Assembly: GCA_019203745.1 (NCBI GenBank)
Contig: CP078104.1
Coordinates: 1,054,001 to 1,118,000 of the forward strand
Length of the DNA: 64,000 nucleotides
Reading direction: 5' to 3'
Source: Chryseobacterium sp. E1
Lineage (GTDB): Bacteria; Bacteroidota; Bacteroidia; Flavobacteriales; Weeksellaceae
Positions within the stretch are counted from its first letter, which is position 1. The number at the start of each line of letters is the position of its first letter. The position numbers and the translations under genes are program-made. Below, one piece after another: positions 50,097-59,578 of the stretch. The notes below the pieces were generated by a model. That model had not been told where the DNA came from. It did not search any database and worked only from the letters and a program-made list of their open reading frames with translations.

Positions 50097-51402
50097 ATGA
50101 AGAAACTCCTTTATATTTTTATCATTTCTGTTATAGCCGTTTTATTCCTGAATAAAGTTGTTTTCAAAGAAATTCCTGAGAAAGAGAAACAGGAGCGCCT
50201 TGAAGATGTCCGGCGGTATACCCATCCTATCACAAGTATTTCTATGGATCATGCTAATAACAGTGATCTAAAAATCTTTGATTCTATATTGAAAGACAAC
50301 AGAGTTTTGATTCTTGGGGAGAACGTACATTCCGATGGTGCTACCATGCAGGCCAAAGGCAGAATGATCCAATATCTGCATGAAAATTCAGGTTATAATG
50401 TGGTACTGTATGAAGCCGGACAATATGATACCTGGATCATGAATGAGGAAATGAAAAATCATTCGTTGAAGGTTCATCCAGATTCTATCGGGGTCTCGGA
50501 CTGTTTGATTTCTGGTGGGACAATAAAGAAACCCGACCGCTGATCAATTACTATCAGAAAACCAAAACGTCTGCCCAACCCATAGAACTCGGCGGATTTG
50601 ATATACAATTTACCGGAAATGTTCTGTATGACAGGAGAAATAATCTGCTTAAGGAGTTTTTAAGCAAAAATAAGATTGATCTCAAACCTTTTAAGGTTTT
50701 CAGTAAATACATGAATCAGCTTAATCATTTCATGTTTGAAGGTTTTGCCAGAAGAACTCTGGAAGGCAAACAGAAGGAACAGCTCTTCAATGAAATGAAC
50801 CAACTCGAAAAGGCCATTGCCAAACTTGAAAAAACTCCGGAAAACAGGATGTATGGTAGGTACCTGCATGATATGAGAAATTATTTGTATAAGATCTCAA
50901 AATATAAATCCGGAACCCTGTCAAGTATGCAGTTCAGAGACTCGCTGATGGCTCAAAATCTTATCCATCAGATCGATTCTGTTTATCAGGATCAAAAAGT
51001 CATCGTATGGTGTTCCAATATTCATTCTTTTTCATATCAGGAAAGTAAAGATTACCGTCCTATAGGGGCTTATATCAAAAGTAAATATGGAAAAGCGTCT
51101 TATATGATTGATTTTTCATCATATGCTCTGTTCAATGACAAAGGAAAAGTTATCGAAAAGCCTGGAAAGCTCGCCATTGAAAATACCTTTCATGCATTGA
51201 AAACTCCATATTTTTTTATTGACCTGCGGGCTGTTCCCAATACCTCTATTTTAAAAAAGGAATTTACTTCCACCATCAATCAGAGAACAGACCAGAAGAA
51301 GGTATGGAGCCGTTTTTTGACGGAATTTTCTATATAGACATCAACACTTCTTTAACCCCATCAAATAATGGAAAGCATTACAACCAGAGATCTCAGTTAT
51401 AA
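50097..51402 (+). CDS. erythromycin-esterase-like membrane-anchored protein
   Basis: About 435 aa after restoring one G near 50500 and one T near 51319. N-terminal membrane anchor or uncleaved signal (KKLLYIFIISVIAVLFLNKVV). Esterase-family segments: VLILGENVHSDGATMQAK (catalytic His), VVLYEAGQYD, GLFDFWWDN, and IVWCSNIHSF near the C-terminus. With the second repair the C-terminus is FDGIFYIDIN and the stop lies at 51400-51402, overlapping the next gene by 35 nt; otherwise it ends at 51337. Real substrate unknown. Confidence 0.8.
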
Positions 51403-52269
51403 AATAGGCTCTAAAACCATTTTGAATAACATCAGCCTCAACATTCCGGAAGGCAGCATTTATGGCTACCTGGGAAGGAACGGTGCCGGAAAATCCACTA
51501 CAATCAAGCTGCTGTTAGGGCTTTTGGAATCAAGCAGTGACAATATTTTCTTTCAGAATAAAAGTTTAAAACAATACCGGACAGAGATCCTTGCCAATAC
51601 CGGAAATCTTATCGAATCACCTTGTTTTTATACCAAACTGACCGTTTTTGAAAACCTGAAATACCTGGACATTATCTATAGAAAAGGCTCAAAAAGAATC
51701 GATGAGGTGCTGGAACTGGTAGATCTGCACAAGGAGAAAAAGAAGAAAGCAAATGCCTTATCGATGGGAATGAAGCAACGACTGGGAATTGCCATGTCCA
51801 TTTTTAATGATCCCGGGCTTCTAATTCTGGACGAGCCGCTCAATGGCCTTGATCCACAGGGAATTTTTGAGATGAGAAAGCTGTTCCAATACCTGAACGA
51901 ACAGGAAAAACCATTTTTCTTTCCAGCCATATTCTGAGCGAACTTGAAAAAACCGCTACGCACATCGGGATTATTGAAGGTGGGGAAATGATTTTTCAGG
52001 GAACAAAAAATGAACTGCTCAATCAGGTTGAAAGAGAAGTCACTTTGAAAGTTGATCAGCCTGAGAGGGCCTTATCTATATTACAGGAGTCTTTTTCCGC
52101 AGCATTAAACAGTTCCGGTAAAATCTCGGTAAAGATCACTGATGATAAAGGTTTCAACACCCTTTTGAAGAGTCTTATTCAAAACGGAATTGAGATCTAT
52201 GACACGGAATCTCAAAGCACCAACCTTGAACAGATCTTCATTAATTTAATTTCTAAGAAACATGACTAA
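51368..52269 (+). CDS. ABC transporter ATP-binding protein, BcrA-like
   Basis: About 300 aa. Walker A GRNGAGKST near residue 38, signature ALSMGMKQRLGIA (degenerate LSGGQ), Walker B LLILDEPLNGLDPQG. A C-terminal domain of about 80 aa follows, as in lantibiotic or bacitracin exporters. One G is missing near 51905 (NEQGKTIFLSSHILSELEK). It overlaps the permease start by 8 nt and is coupled with the esterase-like gene upstream. Confidence 0.9.
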
Positions 52270-53060
52270 TACCAATACTTTCTTTAAGGCATTTTCATCT
52301 GAACAGTATAAACTGTCCAAAAACAAAGAAATTTTCGGGATATTGCTGCTGCCTGTTTTTATTATCCTTGCGATTGATCTGTATATCGCTTATGACGTCC
52401 TCAGCTCCGGAAGCGATGCTGCAAACGGAACTTCAAACCCATGGAAAATGATGTTGGGCAAAACAGTATTCATGTTCTATTATCTGCTTTTCCCTATTCT
52501 CACAGCTCTTTTTGTACATGCCTGCTGTGATGTGGAATACCGGAATAACAATTATAAGATCCTTTTTACGCTTCCGGTTTCAAAGGCCAGGATATTTTTT
52601 TCAAAAGCGCTCTTTATTCAGATTACTGTTTTTTCTCAGTCCTTTTCTCTTATGCAGCATTTCTGCTGAGTGGCTATCTTTTAAGCATAATTTTTCCTGA
52701 GCTTGGCTTTCAGAATTATGATTTCAGAGAGGTTATTTTTATGTTTTCCTTAAGTTTTTCATTACACTTTCCGCCATTGCCATGGTACAATTGGCATTAA
52801 GTCTTCTATTCAAAAACTTTATTTACCCTATTGGTGTCGGCGTATTTATGCTGCTGTTCTCCACAATCATTCATGAGAAGAAGTTTTCTGATTTTCTGAT
52901 TTATACAGGCGGCTATAAGTCACTTGATAATCTGATTATTGAAAATACGGTCTTTGAAAGGCTCGACTATTCCAATATTGCTGCAATTTTTCTATTTATG
53001 GCTGCAGTTTTTATCTGTTCATTAAAAAGAAAGGTGAATAAAAAATTAAATTTAAACTGA
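52262..53060 (+). CDS. ABC-2 type permease, BcrB-like
   Basis: About 266 aa, six membrane segments, ABC2_membrane_4 type (as in lantibiotic-protection permeases). ALFVHACCDVEYRNNNYKILF and LPVSKARIFFSKALFI form the conserved cytoplasmic stretch after the second helix. One T is missing near 52631 and one near 52753. The start ATG lies within the end of the ATPase gene. Confidence 0.85.
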
Positions 53061-53087
53061 ATGGAAGTTAAGAGATTATTCAAAATA

Positions 53088-53120
53088 TAAAAGGAGCGAT
53101 TTATATCACTCCTTTCGTTT
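53088..53120 (+). terminator. terminator of the esterase/ABC operon
   Basis: AAAGGAG and CTCCTTT pair, followed by CGTTTTT. The loop contains the stop codon of the convergent nuclease gene. Confidence 0.65.
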
Positions 53121-53629
53121 TTGCTTTGATTTCATTTTTGAATGCTTCGGATTTTTTAAGTTTTGAAGCTTCTCTTTTCATCTTCCTGTATTCCCAGGAG
53201 CCATGGCATTGACATCCTGCCAGAGGCCAATTTTCTTAGCCTGAGCTTTTTCCTGAACTTTGCCTAAAGTGGTATCTTTAGAATAAGAGAAGTACCACCA
53301 GCCCATTCCTGCTTTGATCAGCTCTTTGGAAAGGTATTTGCCATCGTCATAATATACCTTGGCAACGGAACGTCCATAGCGGTCTGTAGTGGTTTCCACA
53401 AAATTTACTGTTTTACCAAACACCTGGGCAGAAGTGAACTTTTTGGCATTCTTCCCGAATGCCTGACCGTTTTCAGGGCAGTCTACTTCAGCCAGTCTGA
53501 GCTTTTTTGTTGGTTTCCTTCTAAAAGTAAAGTAATGGAATCTCCATCTGAAATTTTGATCACTTTTCCGCTGGTCTGTGAGAACATCAATACCGGAAAA
53601 AACAGATACATCAACATTAATCGTTTCAT
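53101..53629 (-). CDS. secreted thermonuclease (SNase-like)
   Basis: About 176 aa. Sec signal MKRLMLMYLFFPVLMFSQ. OB-fold core: VIKISDGDSITLLL, LRLAEVDCPENGQAFG, FTSAQVFGKTVNF, and the catalytic Arg/Asp region DRYGRSVAKVYYDD. One A is missing near 53511 and one C near 53197; repair gives WEYRKMKREASKLKKS. Periplasmic or secreted nucleic-acid hydrolase. ATG at 53627-53629. Confidence 0.9.
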
Positions 53630-53832
53630 GGGGCAAATATAGGAATTAGTATTTTTCACAAACATAATATTCCTACAAAATGCAGGACTGGTGGGACAGC
53701 CGGAAATTTTTCTTCATTTTTCAAAATAGGGTAAGTCAATGGTTATTAATCGGGTAAAGTTAATGAAAAAGTTTTCTCAAAAAATTAATTAAAATTTATC
53801 TTAAAATTTATTTTTTTATTCCAAAAGTATTG

Positions 53833-53840
53833 TACCTTTG
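53833..53840 (+). promoter_or_regulatory. TAnnTTTG promoter box for tRNA-Pro copy 2
   Basis: TACCTTTG followed by ACGAAGTAAAATTCGTT, a short leader hairpin also found upstream of copy 3. Confidence 0.55.
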
Positions 53841-53882
53841 CAACCGCAAAAACGAAGTAAAATTCGTTATTGATGGCCACCT

Positions 53883-53957
53883 CGGGGCGTAGCGTAGTCC
53901 GGTCATCGCGCCTGGTTTGGGACCAGGAGGTCGCAGGTTCGAATCCTGCCGCCCCGA
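53883..53957 (+). tRNA. tRNA-Pro(TGG), copy 2
   Basis: Identical 75-nt sequence to the copy at 46527 (anticodon TGG). Followed after 14 nt by tRNA-Arg. Confidence 0.97.
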
Positions 53958-53971
53958 CTTAAGAAAATTAA

Positions 53972-54045
53972 GGGTGCGTAGCTCAGCTGGATAGAGCATC
54001 TGCCTTCTAAGCAGACGGTCAAAGGTTCGAATCCTTTCGCGCTCA
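53972..54045 (+). tRNA. tRNA-Arg(TCT), copy 2
   Basis: Identical 74-nt sequence to the copy at 46644 (anticodon TCT). Confidence 0.96.
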
Positions 54046-54049
54046 CTCA

Positions 54050-54079
54050 ATGCTCACAGTAATCTTGTGAGTTTTTTGT
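54050..54079 (+). terminator. terminator of tRNA pair 2
   Basis: CTCACA and TGTGAG pair around a 7-nt loop (GTAATCT), followed by six T. Confidence 0.8.
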
Positions 54080-54093
54080 TTCAAAAAGTGTTG

Positions 54094-54101
54094 TATCTTT
54101 A
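54094..54101 (+). promoter_or_regulatory. promoter box for tRNA-Pro copy 3
   Basis: TATCTTTA, one base off TAnnTTTG, followed by the same ACGAAGTAAAATTCGTT leader as copy 2. It directly follows the terminator of pair 2. Confidence 0.45.
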
Positions 54102-54141
54102 CAATGCGAAACGAAGTAAAATTCGTTACAGATGACCTCAT

Positions 54142-54216
54142 CGGGGCGTAGCGTAGTCCGGTCATCGCGCCTGGTTTGGGACCAGGAGGTCGCAGGTTCG
54201 AATCCTGCCGCCCCGA
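54142..54216 (+). tRNA. tRNA-Pro(TGG), copy 3
   Basis: Identical 75-nt sequence to the copies at 46527 and 53883. Confidence 0.97.
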
Positions 54217-54257
54217 CTTTTTAATGCGCTTATTGACTAAGCGGGAATCAACTTTAA

Positions 54258-54331
54258 GGGTGCGTAGCTCAGCTGGATAGAGCATCTGCCTTCTAAGCAG
54301 ACGGTCAAAGGTTCGAATCCTTTCGCGCTCA
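54258..54331 (+). tRNA. tRNA-Arg(TCT), copy 3
   Basis: Identical 74-nt sequence to the other two copies. The Pro-Arg spacer (containing GCGCTTATTGACTAAGCGGG) matches that of copy 1 apart from one T. Confidence 0.96.
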
Positions 54332-54335
54332 CTGA

Positions 54336-54371
54336 AACCTCACAATTTATTTTTGTGAGGTTTTTTGTTTT
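54336..54371 (+). terminator. terminator of tRNA pair 3
   Basis: Same AACCTCACAA / TTGTGAGGTT hairpin as at 46722, followed by a T run. Confidence 0.85.
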
Positions 54372-54409
54372 TAGATCACATGGCTTCATATTTTTTTAGT
54401 CCGATCAAT

Positions 54410-54441
54410 AAACCTAACAGGTTTTAAAACCTGTTAGGTTT
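54410..54441. repeat. palindromic repeat, AAACCTAACAGG family, copy 2
   Basis: AAACCTAACAGGTTTT directly followed by AAAACCTGTTAGGTTT, a perfect 32-bp palindrome. Arms identical to copy 1 at 48290. Confidence 0.85.
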
Positions 54442-54857
54442 GGAATATCTGTTAAATATCAACTTACCATACAGTAATATAACAATTCTACGTTTCATCG
54501 CATCAAAATGCTGTTTCGCCTGCTTATTTTGCTGAGTCAGCAGATGTTTTATACAGACGAATTACAAATCCGTGTACTTTTACTGTAAACTTGATCGGAA
54601 GACCGATAAAAAGTTAGTTTTAATTATTAAGGAACATAGATTAAGAGTCAATAAAAATCTTTTTGTGCACTTTATATTCCTTGTAGCCATTTTTGATGGC
54701 TTAACTATATGCTTAATCATGTTTGGGTAGGGTTGGTTTATTTCCAATCCTATTTTTGTATTGTGAGAGATTTTGTAAACTTAAAGAATCTTGTATTATG
54801 AGGATTTAATTAAAAATATTTGATTTTTTCAACTCTGAAAGCATCTCTGATTTTAGA
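54442..54857. other. gene-free stretch after the tRNA cluster
   Basis: No convincing coding region, RNA gene or promoter. A degenerate palindrome-like stretch ACGAATTACAAATCCGT lies at about 54557-54573, of a kind seen in decayed REP-type or transposon remnants; this is weak. The rest is A/T-rich. Confidence 0.4.
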
Positions 54858-54890
54858 AAAAATAAAAACCGCTGTTAATACAACGGTTTT
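54858..54890 (-). terminator. terminator of the SH3-like gene
   Basis: AAAACCG and CGGTTTT pair around a TTGTATTAACAG-type loop, followed by T-rich sequence on the minus strand, about 17 nt past the stop. Confidence 0.8.
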
Positions 54891-54906
54891 ATCTCTATCT
54901 GAATAT

Positions 54907-55756
54907 TCAGTTATTTCTGTTTATATATGCTTCCGTTCCACAGGTACGTTTTGGAAGAGTGTTTTTGATTTCCCTGTCTTTATCATCCATTTCCATATCT
55001 TCGGTTTTCAGGATAAATGCACCCGGAATTCCCCCTTTATCATTGGGAAAGACATATTCTTCGCTATGATAGAACACTCCTGCATCAGCTACATTCATCA
55101 ATTGAGGAATAACAATCAGATTCTTATCCTTAAAAAAGGCATACTGATCATAGGTTGCCACGCCACATGCTTCTCCGGAAACCATTGCCTTCAGAGTGAA
55201 TTCAACATTCTGCAGTTTATGATTGCTTTCAATAGTAAAAAAGCTGCAGTACTTAACTCTTCGCCCATTCCTGTATTGAAAAAGACCTCATCAATAAGCA
55301 TATTACCTTCCATTACTTTTATACCGGCAATATTCTGCTTTTCAGTATCGTTATATTCCTTGTTTTTTCTTTCCACTGTTTTTGACAGTCCGAAGAGGAA
55401 ATCATAACCGTTTTTATTACGAAATCCTACACAAACATTACCACCCCAAACATATCCTTCAGCAATTGTATCTCCTTTCTGGTAAGAAATTTTATACCAA
55501 TTGGCTTTTCTTTCCCCAGCTTCAGAACGGGAACTGCTTCTTCCTTTTTAATGATCATAACCTGCTGATTGGTCTGTAATGAATCTACAATCTGAGCATT
55601 CACAGCGGGGTCTTTTCTGACTCTCGTCCAATCTGTAAAAATTTTCTGGGTTTTATTCTCTTCAAAACCAAAAACACCATCTGCATAGATTTCATTTTCC
55701 TGTGCTGTCATCAACTGCAGCGTCAGTAAAAATAAAGCCGTCAAAAAAGTTTTCAT
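54907..55756 (-). CDS. secreted SH3-like domain protein
   Basis: About 283 aa after restoring bases near 55500 and 55243. Sec signal MKTFLTALFLLTLQLMTAQ. A bacterial SH3-like region follows: WTRVRKDPAVNAQIVDSLQT, then NWYKISYQKGDTIAEGYVWGG. The C-terminal half is unknown, with EACGVATYDQYAFFKDKNLI. Periplasmic. It starts 17 nt after prmA. Confidence 0.7.
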
Positions 55757-55773
55757 ATTTGTATTTGCTTTTA

Positions 55774-56599
55774 TTATTTTTCGAGCAGCAGGCTTACCCA
55801 TTCTTCACGCTGCAACTGCTTTTTCAGCTCAAGACCGCTTTCTCTGCAGACCTCAAGAATATCGTCTACATCAAAGAAACAAAGTCCTGAAAGTAATAGT
55901 TTTCCTCCGTCATTCAATACAGAAACATAGGTTGGGATATCTGAAATAAGAATATTTCTGTTGATGTTTGCCAGGATGATATCAAAATGTTCCTGCCCAA
56001 GATTTTCAGCTGTTCCTGTTCAATTTCCAGCTCAACATTGTTTCTTACTGCATTTTCTTTTGAATTTTCTACAGACCATTCATCAATGTCGATTGCTTTG
56101 GTATCTCCGGCTCCCTGCTGTTTTGCATAGATTGCCAATACGGAAGTTCCACATCCCATATCGAGTACTTTTTACCATTAAAATCAATATCCATCATCTG
56201 CTGGATCATCAAATGGGTGGTAGGGTGATGCCCTGTTCCGAAAGACATTTTAGGCTGGATGATAATTTCATGCATTCCCGGTACCGATTCATGGAATTCT
56301 GCTCTGATCAGTACTTTATCATCAATATTGATCGGGGAGAAATTCTTTTCCCATTCTTCGTTCCAGTTGATATTCGGCATTTCTTCGAAAGAATATTCGA
56401 TTTTTACATTTTCATTTTCAAATATCGGAAGTGCTTTCAGCTGATCTTCATTGAATAAATCAGTCTGGATATATCCTAAAATTCCGTCAATTTCTTCTGT
56501 AAAGCTGTCAAAACCTATTTCTATAAGTTCTGCCATTAATATCTCATTCCAGGGTTGTAATGGAGAAATCTTGAAATTGAATTCTAAATAATTTTGCAT
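55774..56599 (-). CDS. prmA: ribosomal protein L11 methyltransferase
   Basis: About 275 aa. MQNYLEFNFKISPLQPWNEIL start (ATG 56597-56599), then SFGTGHHPTTHLM. SAM motif DMGCGTSVLAIYAKQQGA (after restoring bases near 56175) and LANINRNILI (after restoring a base near 56005). It methylates L11. The TGTGHHxTT and LDxGCGTSVLAI pair is diagnostic. Upstream of the SH3-like gene. Confidence 0.94.
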
Positions 56600-56781
56600 G
56601 TGAGTAATTTGCTGCAAAAATACTAATGTTATTATTGTTAAAAAAATGGAAGGGATAAGTTTTGGGTAAAGTCGGAGAATTTTACGTTTCTTTTCCAAAA
56701 ACTAAAGGATCGTTGTTATCATTTTAATCGCTCGCAGATTATGCTGATTGCGCAAATTAAAATCCTGACTTCATTTTTAGG

Positions 56782-56846
56782 TTTCGGCTAAAGCCATTTG
56801 AAGGTATTTTATAAAGAAAGCGGGCTAAAGCCCGCTCCTATTGAAT
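56782..56846. repeat. GGCTAAAGCC palindromic repeat, copy 2
   Basis: CGGCTAAAGCC at 56785-56795, an A/T spacer, then GCGGGCTAAAGCCCGC at 56820-56835 and TCCTATTGAA. Same arrangement as copy 1 at 42743. Confidence 0.8.
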
Positions 56847-56873
56847 TTTATTTCTTTCTGAATTTTATCCTTT

Positions 56874-57585
56874 TTAAGGATTGGTAGAGAAAATAGAACC
56901 ATTCGCAATCAATGCTCTTCTGTTCATTTTCAGAATATCTCTTACCCACTCTGCAAAGTCTTCGGGCTGCAATACTTTATCAGGATTTCCGTCTGTAAGA
57001 CCTCCCTGGATGCTCATATCAGAGGCAATGGTACTTGGTGTAAGGGTGATCACACGGATGTTCTGCTTTCTCCATTCTGCCATCATAGACTGGGATAAAG
57101 ATACCACTGCAGCTTTTGAAGCGGCATAGGCAGACATATTCGGACCTCCTTTCAATCCTGCTGTAGATGCTACGTTTACGATATCACCTTCCCCTCTAGC
57201 TTTCATAAACGGGTGAGCTGCTTTAGCGGCGTAGTACACCCCGAACAGATTGGTTTTAATGACCTGCTCCCATGTTTCAGAAGGCATTTCTTCAATAGTA
57301 CCAAAATCTCCGATTCCGGCATTGTTGATTAAAATGTCAATTCCTCCCAATTGTTCTGCCAAAGATTCTATTCCTGCTTTTACCTGAATTTCATTGTCTA
57401 CAGAAAAAACTGCATAGGCAGAGTTTACTCCCAGTTTTTGATTTCCTCAACCGTCATTTTAAGGTTTTCTTCGTTTCTTCCTGTAATGGCAACGTTTACT
57501 CCTTCATTGGCCAGAGCTAAAGCTACAGCTTTCCTAATCCTCTTCCGCCACCTGTGATGATGGCATTTTTTCCGTTTATATTCAT
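56874..57585 (-). CDS. FabG-like short-chain dehydrogenase
   Basis: About 237 aa. MNINGKNAIITGGGRGLGKAV start, LINNAGIGDFG, catalytic serine in NVASTAGLKGGPN and YAASKAAVVSLSQ (Tyr-x3-Lys). One A is missing near 57533 and one near 57437. Annotated in relatives as 3-ketoacyl-ACP reductase. Stands alone between gaps, so a role outside fatty-acid synthesis is likely. Confidence 0.88.
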
Positions 57586-57894
57586 AGTAGTAATACTTTT
57601 CGTGATGCAAATTTACGAAAGAACATTTTTATGGGATGGGGAAAATGGAGATTTAATACTTTTTATGGTTGGGATAACAACTGAGATTTATATTATTGAA
57701 CCACAAAAGGCCAAAAAGTTTTAAGCACTTAAGGTATTTGAAATTTGAAGTAACAAGCTTTGAGCATATAAAGTACACCAAAGTTTATGAAATCTCTGAT
57801 TTTCATGTAAATTGAACTTAGTTATACAGTATTACTCATGTACTAAAGTGCTTAAAGAAATCTTTTGTAATTTTTGTGGTTTAACCTCTGCAAA

Positions 57895-57926
57895 AATAAA
57901 AGCCGGTCTTTTGCTGAACCGGCTTC
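57895..57926 (-). terminator. terminator of the SusCD-phosphoesterase operon
   Basis: AGCCGGT and ACCGGCT pair around a 10-nt loop, followed by a T-rich tract on the minus strand, about 38 nt past the phosphoesterase stop. The remainder of the 57586-57963 gap holds nothing else that I can support. Confidence 0.85.
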
Positions 57927-57963
57927 AAAATCTAAAAAAGGTATAGTAAAAAAAATAAAAAGC

Positions 57964-59551
57964 TTAAGGAATCTGAATTGAATTCTGTACTTCAAATTCT
58001 TCTGAAGCGGAGAATTCATTTCCGAACATGTCAACAGCTTTTACCTCCACGGTATGTTTTCCCAATGATAGTTTCTTTGGAAAACCTGCTTCCCAGATAT
58101 GTTTTGACATTTCAGGATTGGAAGGTCTTCTTCCCTCTAAAATCTTTGCAGTAGTATCCCATTTGAAAACAGAAAGGGCAAAATTCGGGTCGATGGTTTC
58201 GTCATACTCCATTTGTTCCCATTTTCCGTTGTCTATTCTATATTCAACCTTGTCTTTTTGCTTCCCATAAAGAAGTTTGCCAATATTTTTGCAGATGTTT
58301 TCGACGGGAATGGAATCACTTTCGGAACATATAATTTGATCTGATAGTCTTCAGGTTTACCTGCAGTTTTGTATTTTATTTTATATTGATTGTCATTAAA
58401 ACTGATAAAAGAATACCCTTTCGCTGTACCGTCCCTCATCGTAGAAGTAGGAAGACCTGTATCGTCAGGGGTTCCGGAATACCAGTCTCCACAAGTGGTT
58501 CCTGCATTGTATTCATGCAGTTCCCGGATTCCGTTCCAGCCTTCTTTTTTCCATAGAAAATCTGTTGCTGAATATGGGTGTGTGCAGATAACAGCAATAC
58601 ATTCTGGAACGGACTTAAAAAGTCAAATAACTTCTGACGGTCACTGTTTCTGAAGCTGTCCTCGTTTTTATGTTCCAGCGGAATATGGAAAGATACTACA
58701 ATCAGTTTGTCTTTGTTTACTAATTTCAGATCGTTTTCAATAAACTGAAGCTGATCTTCACGGAAGCCTCCCCAGTAGCCTTTGCCGTCTCTTGGATCTG
58801 GATAAAGAATATCATCTAAAATGATAAAATGTACATTACCATAATTGAAAGAATAGTTGGCCGGGCCAAAATTCGCTTCAAAAGTTTCATCAGATTGTTT
58901 ATCTTCTTTGGCATCATAATTCATATCGTGGTTTCCCATTACATTATACCACGGCAGGCCAATTTCCTTCATCACATCAGCATAGGGTTTCTGTAAGCTC
59001 AGGTTATCTCCTACCAGATCGCCCAGACTGATTCCTAATACTGCATTTTTCCTGGTATTTTTAACTTCATTTACAATTCCTCTCCTGAAGTAATCCAGCT
59101 CTTTTTCTGTGTAAGGCTGCGGATCTCCAAAAACAAGGATATCAAAGGTTTTGTTTTCATTTTGTCTGTAAAGCGGGAAGTTCAGCTCTTTTGGAAGTTC
59201 TCCTGTGGGTGCAACTCCTTTATATTTAAAATCTGCCGGTGAACCTTTTGTTTTATGATGATAATAAAACTGAGGCAGGTTATTACTGTTCAAAGCGGTC
59301 TGATATCCTGAAGGCTTGATCACAAAAATGGTCTGATCATCCTTTACAGGGAGACTGTAACGTCCGTTTTTATCTGTCAGCACAACCTGAATTCCATTAG
59401 AGACTGCTACTCCTTCCATTCCTTTTTCACGGTTCTCCTTTTTCTGGTTTTTATTAATGTCTTCATATACATACCCTGAAACGGAAGACTGGGAAAATGC
59501 CATTGCAGAAACCAGCATACAAGGCAAAAGAAGTTTTATATTACTTTTCAT
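57964..59551 (-). CDS. secreted calcineurin-like phosphoesterase with N- and C-terminal accessory domains
   Basis: About 529 aa. Sec signal MKSNIKLLLPCMLVSAMAFSQ. An Ig-like N-terminal domain (VSGYVYEDINKNQKKENREKG, SLPVKDDQTIFVIKP) is followed by the metallophosphoesterase core: FGDPQPY, SLGDLVGDN, VMGNHDMNY, VSFHIPLEH, SAHTHIQQQ. A C-terminal MetallophosC-like domain follows. One base is missing near 58545 and one near 58245. Periplasmic or outer surface. Last gene of the SusCD operon. Confidence 0.9.
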
Positions 59552-59578
59552 ATTTTTAGTATTTAATTAAAAAAACAG

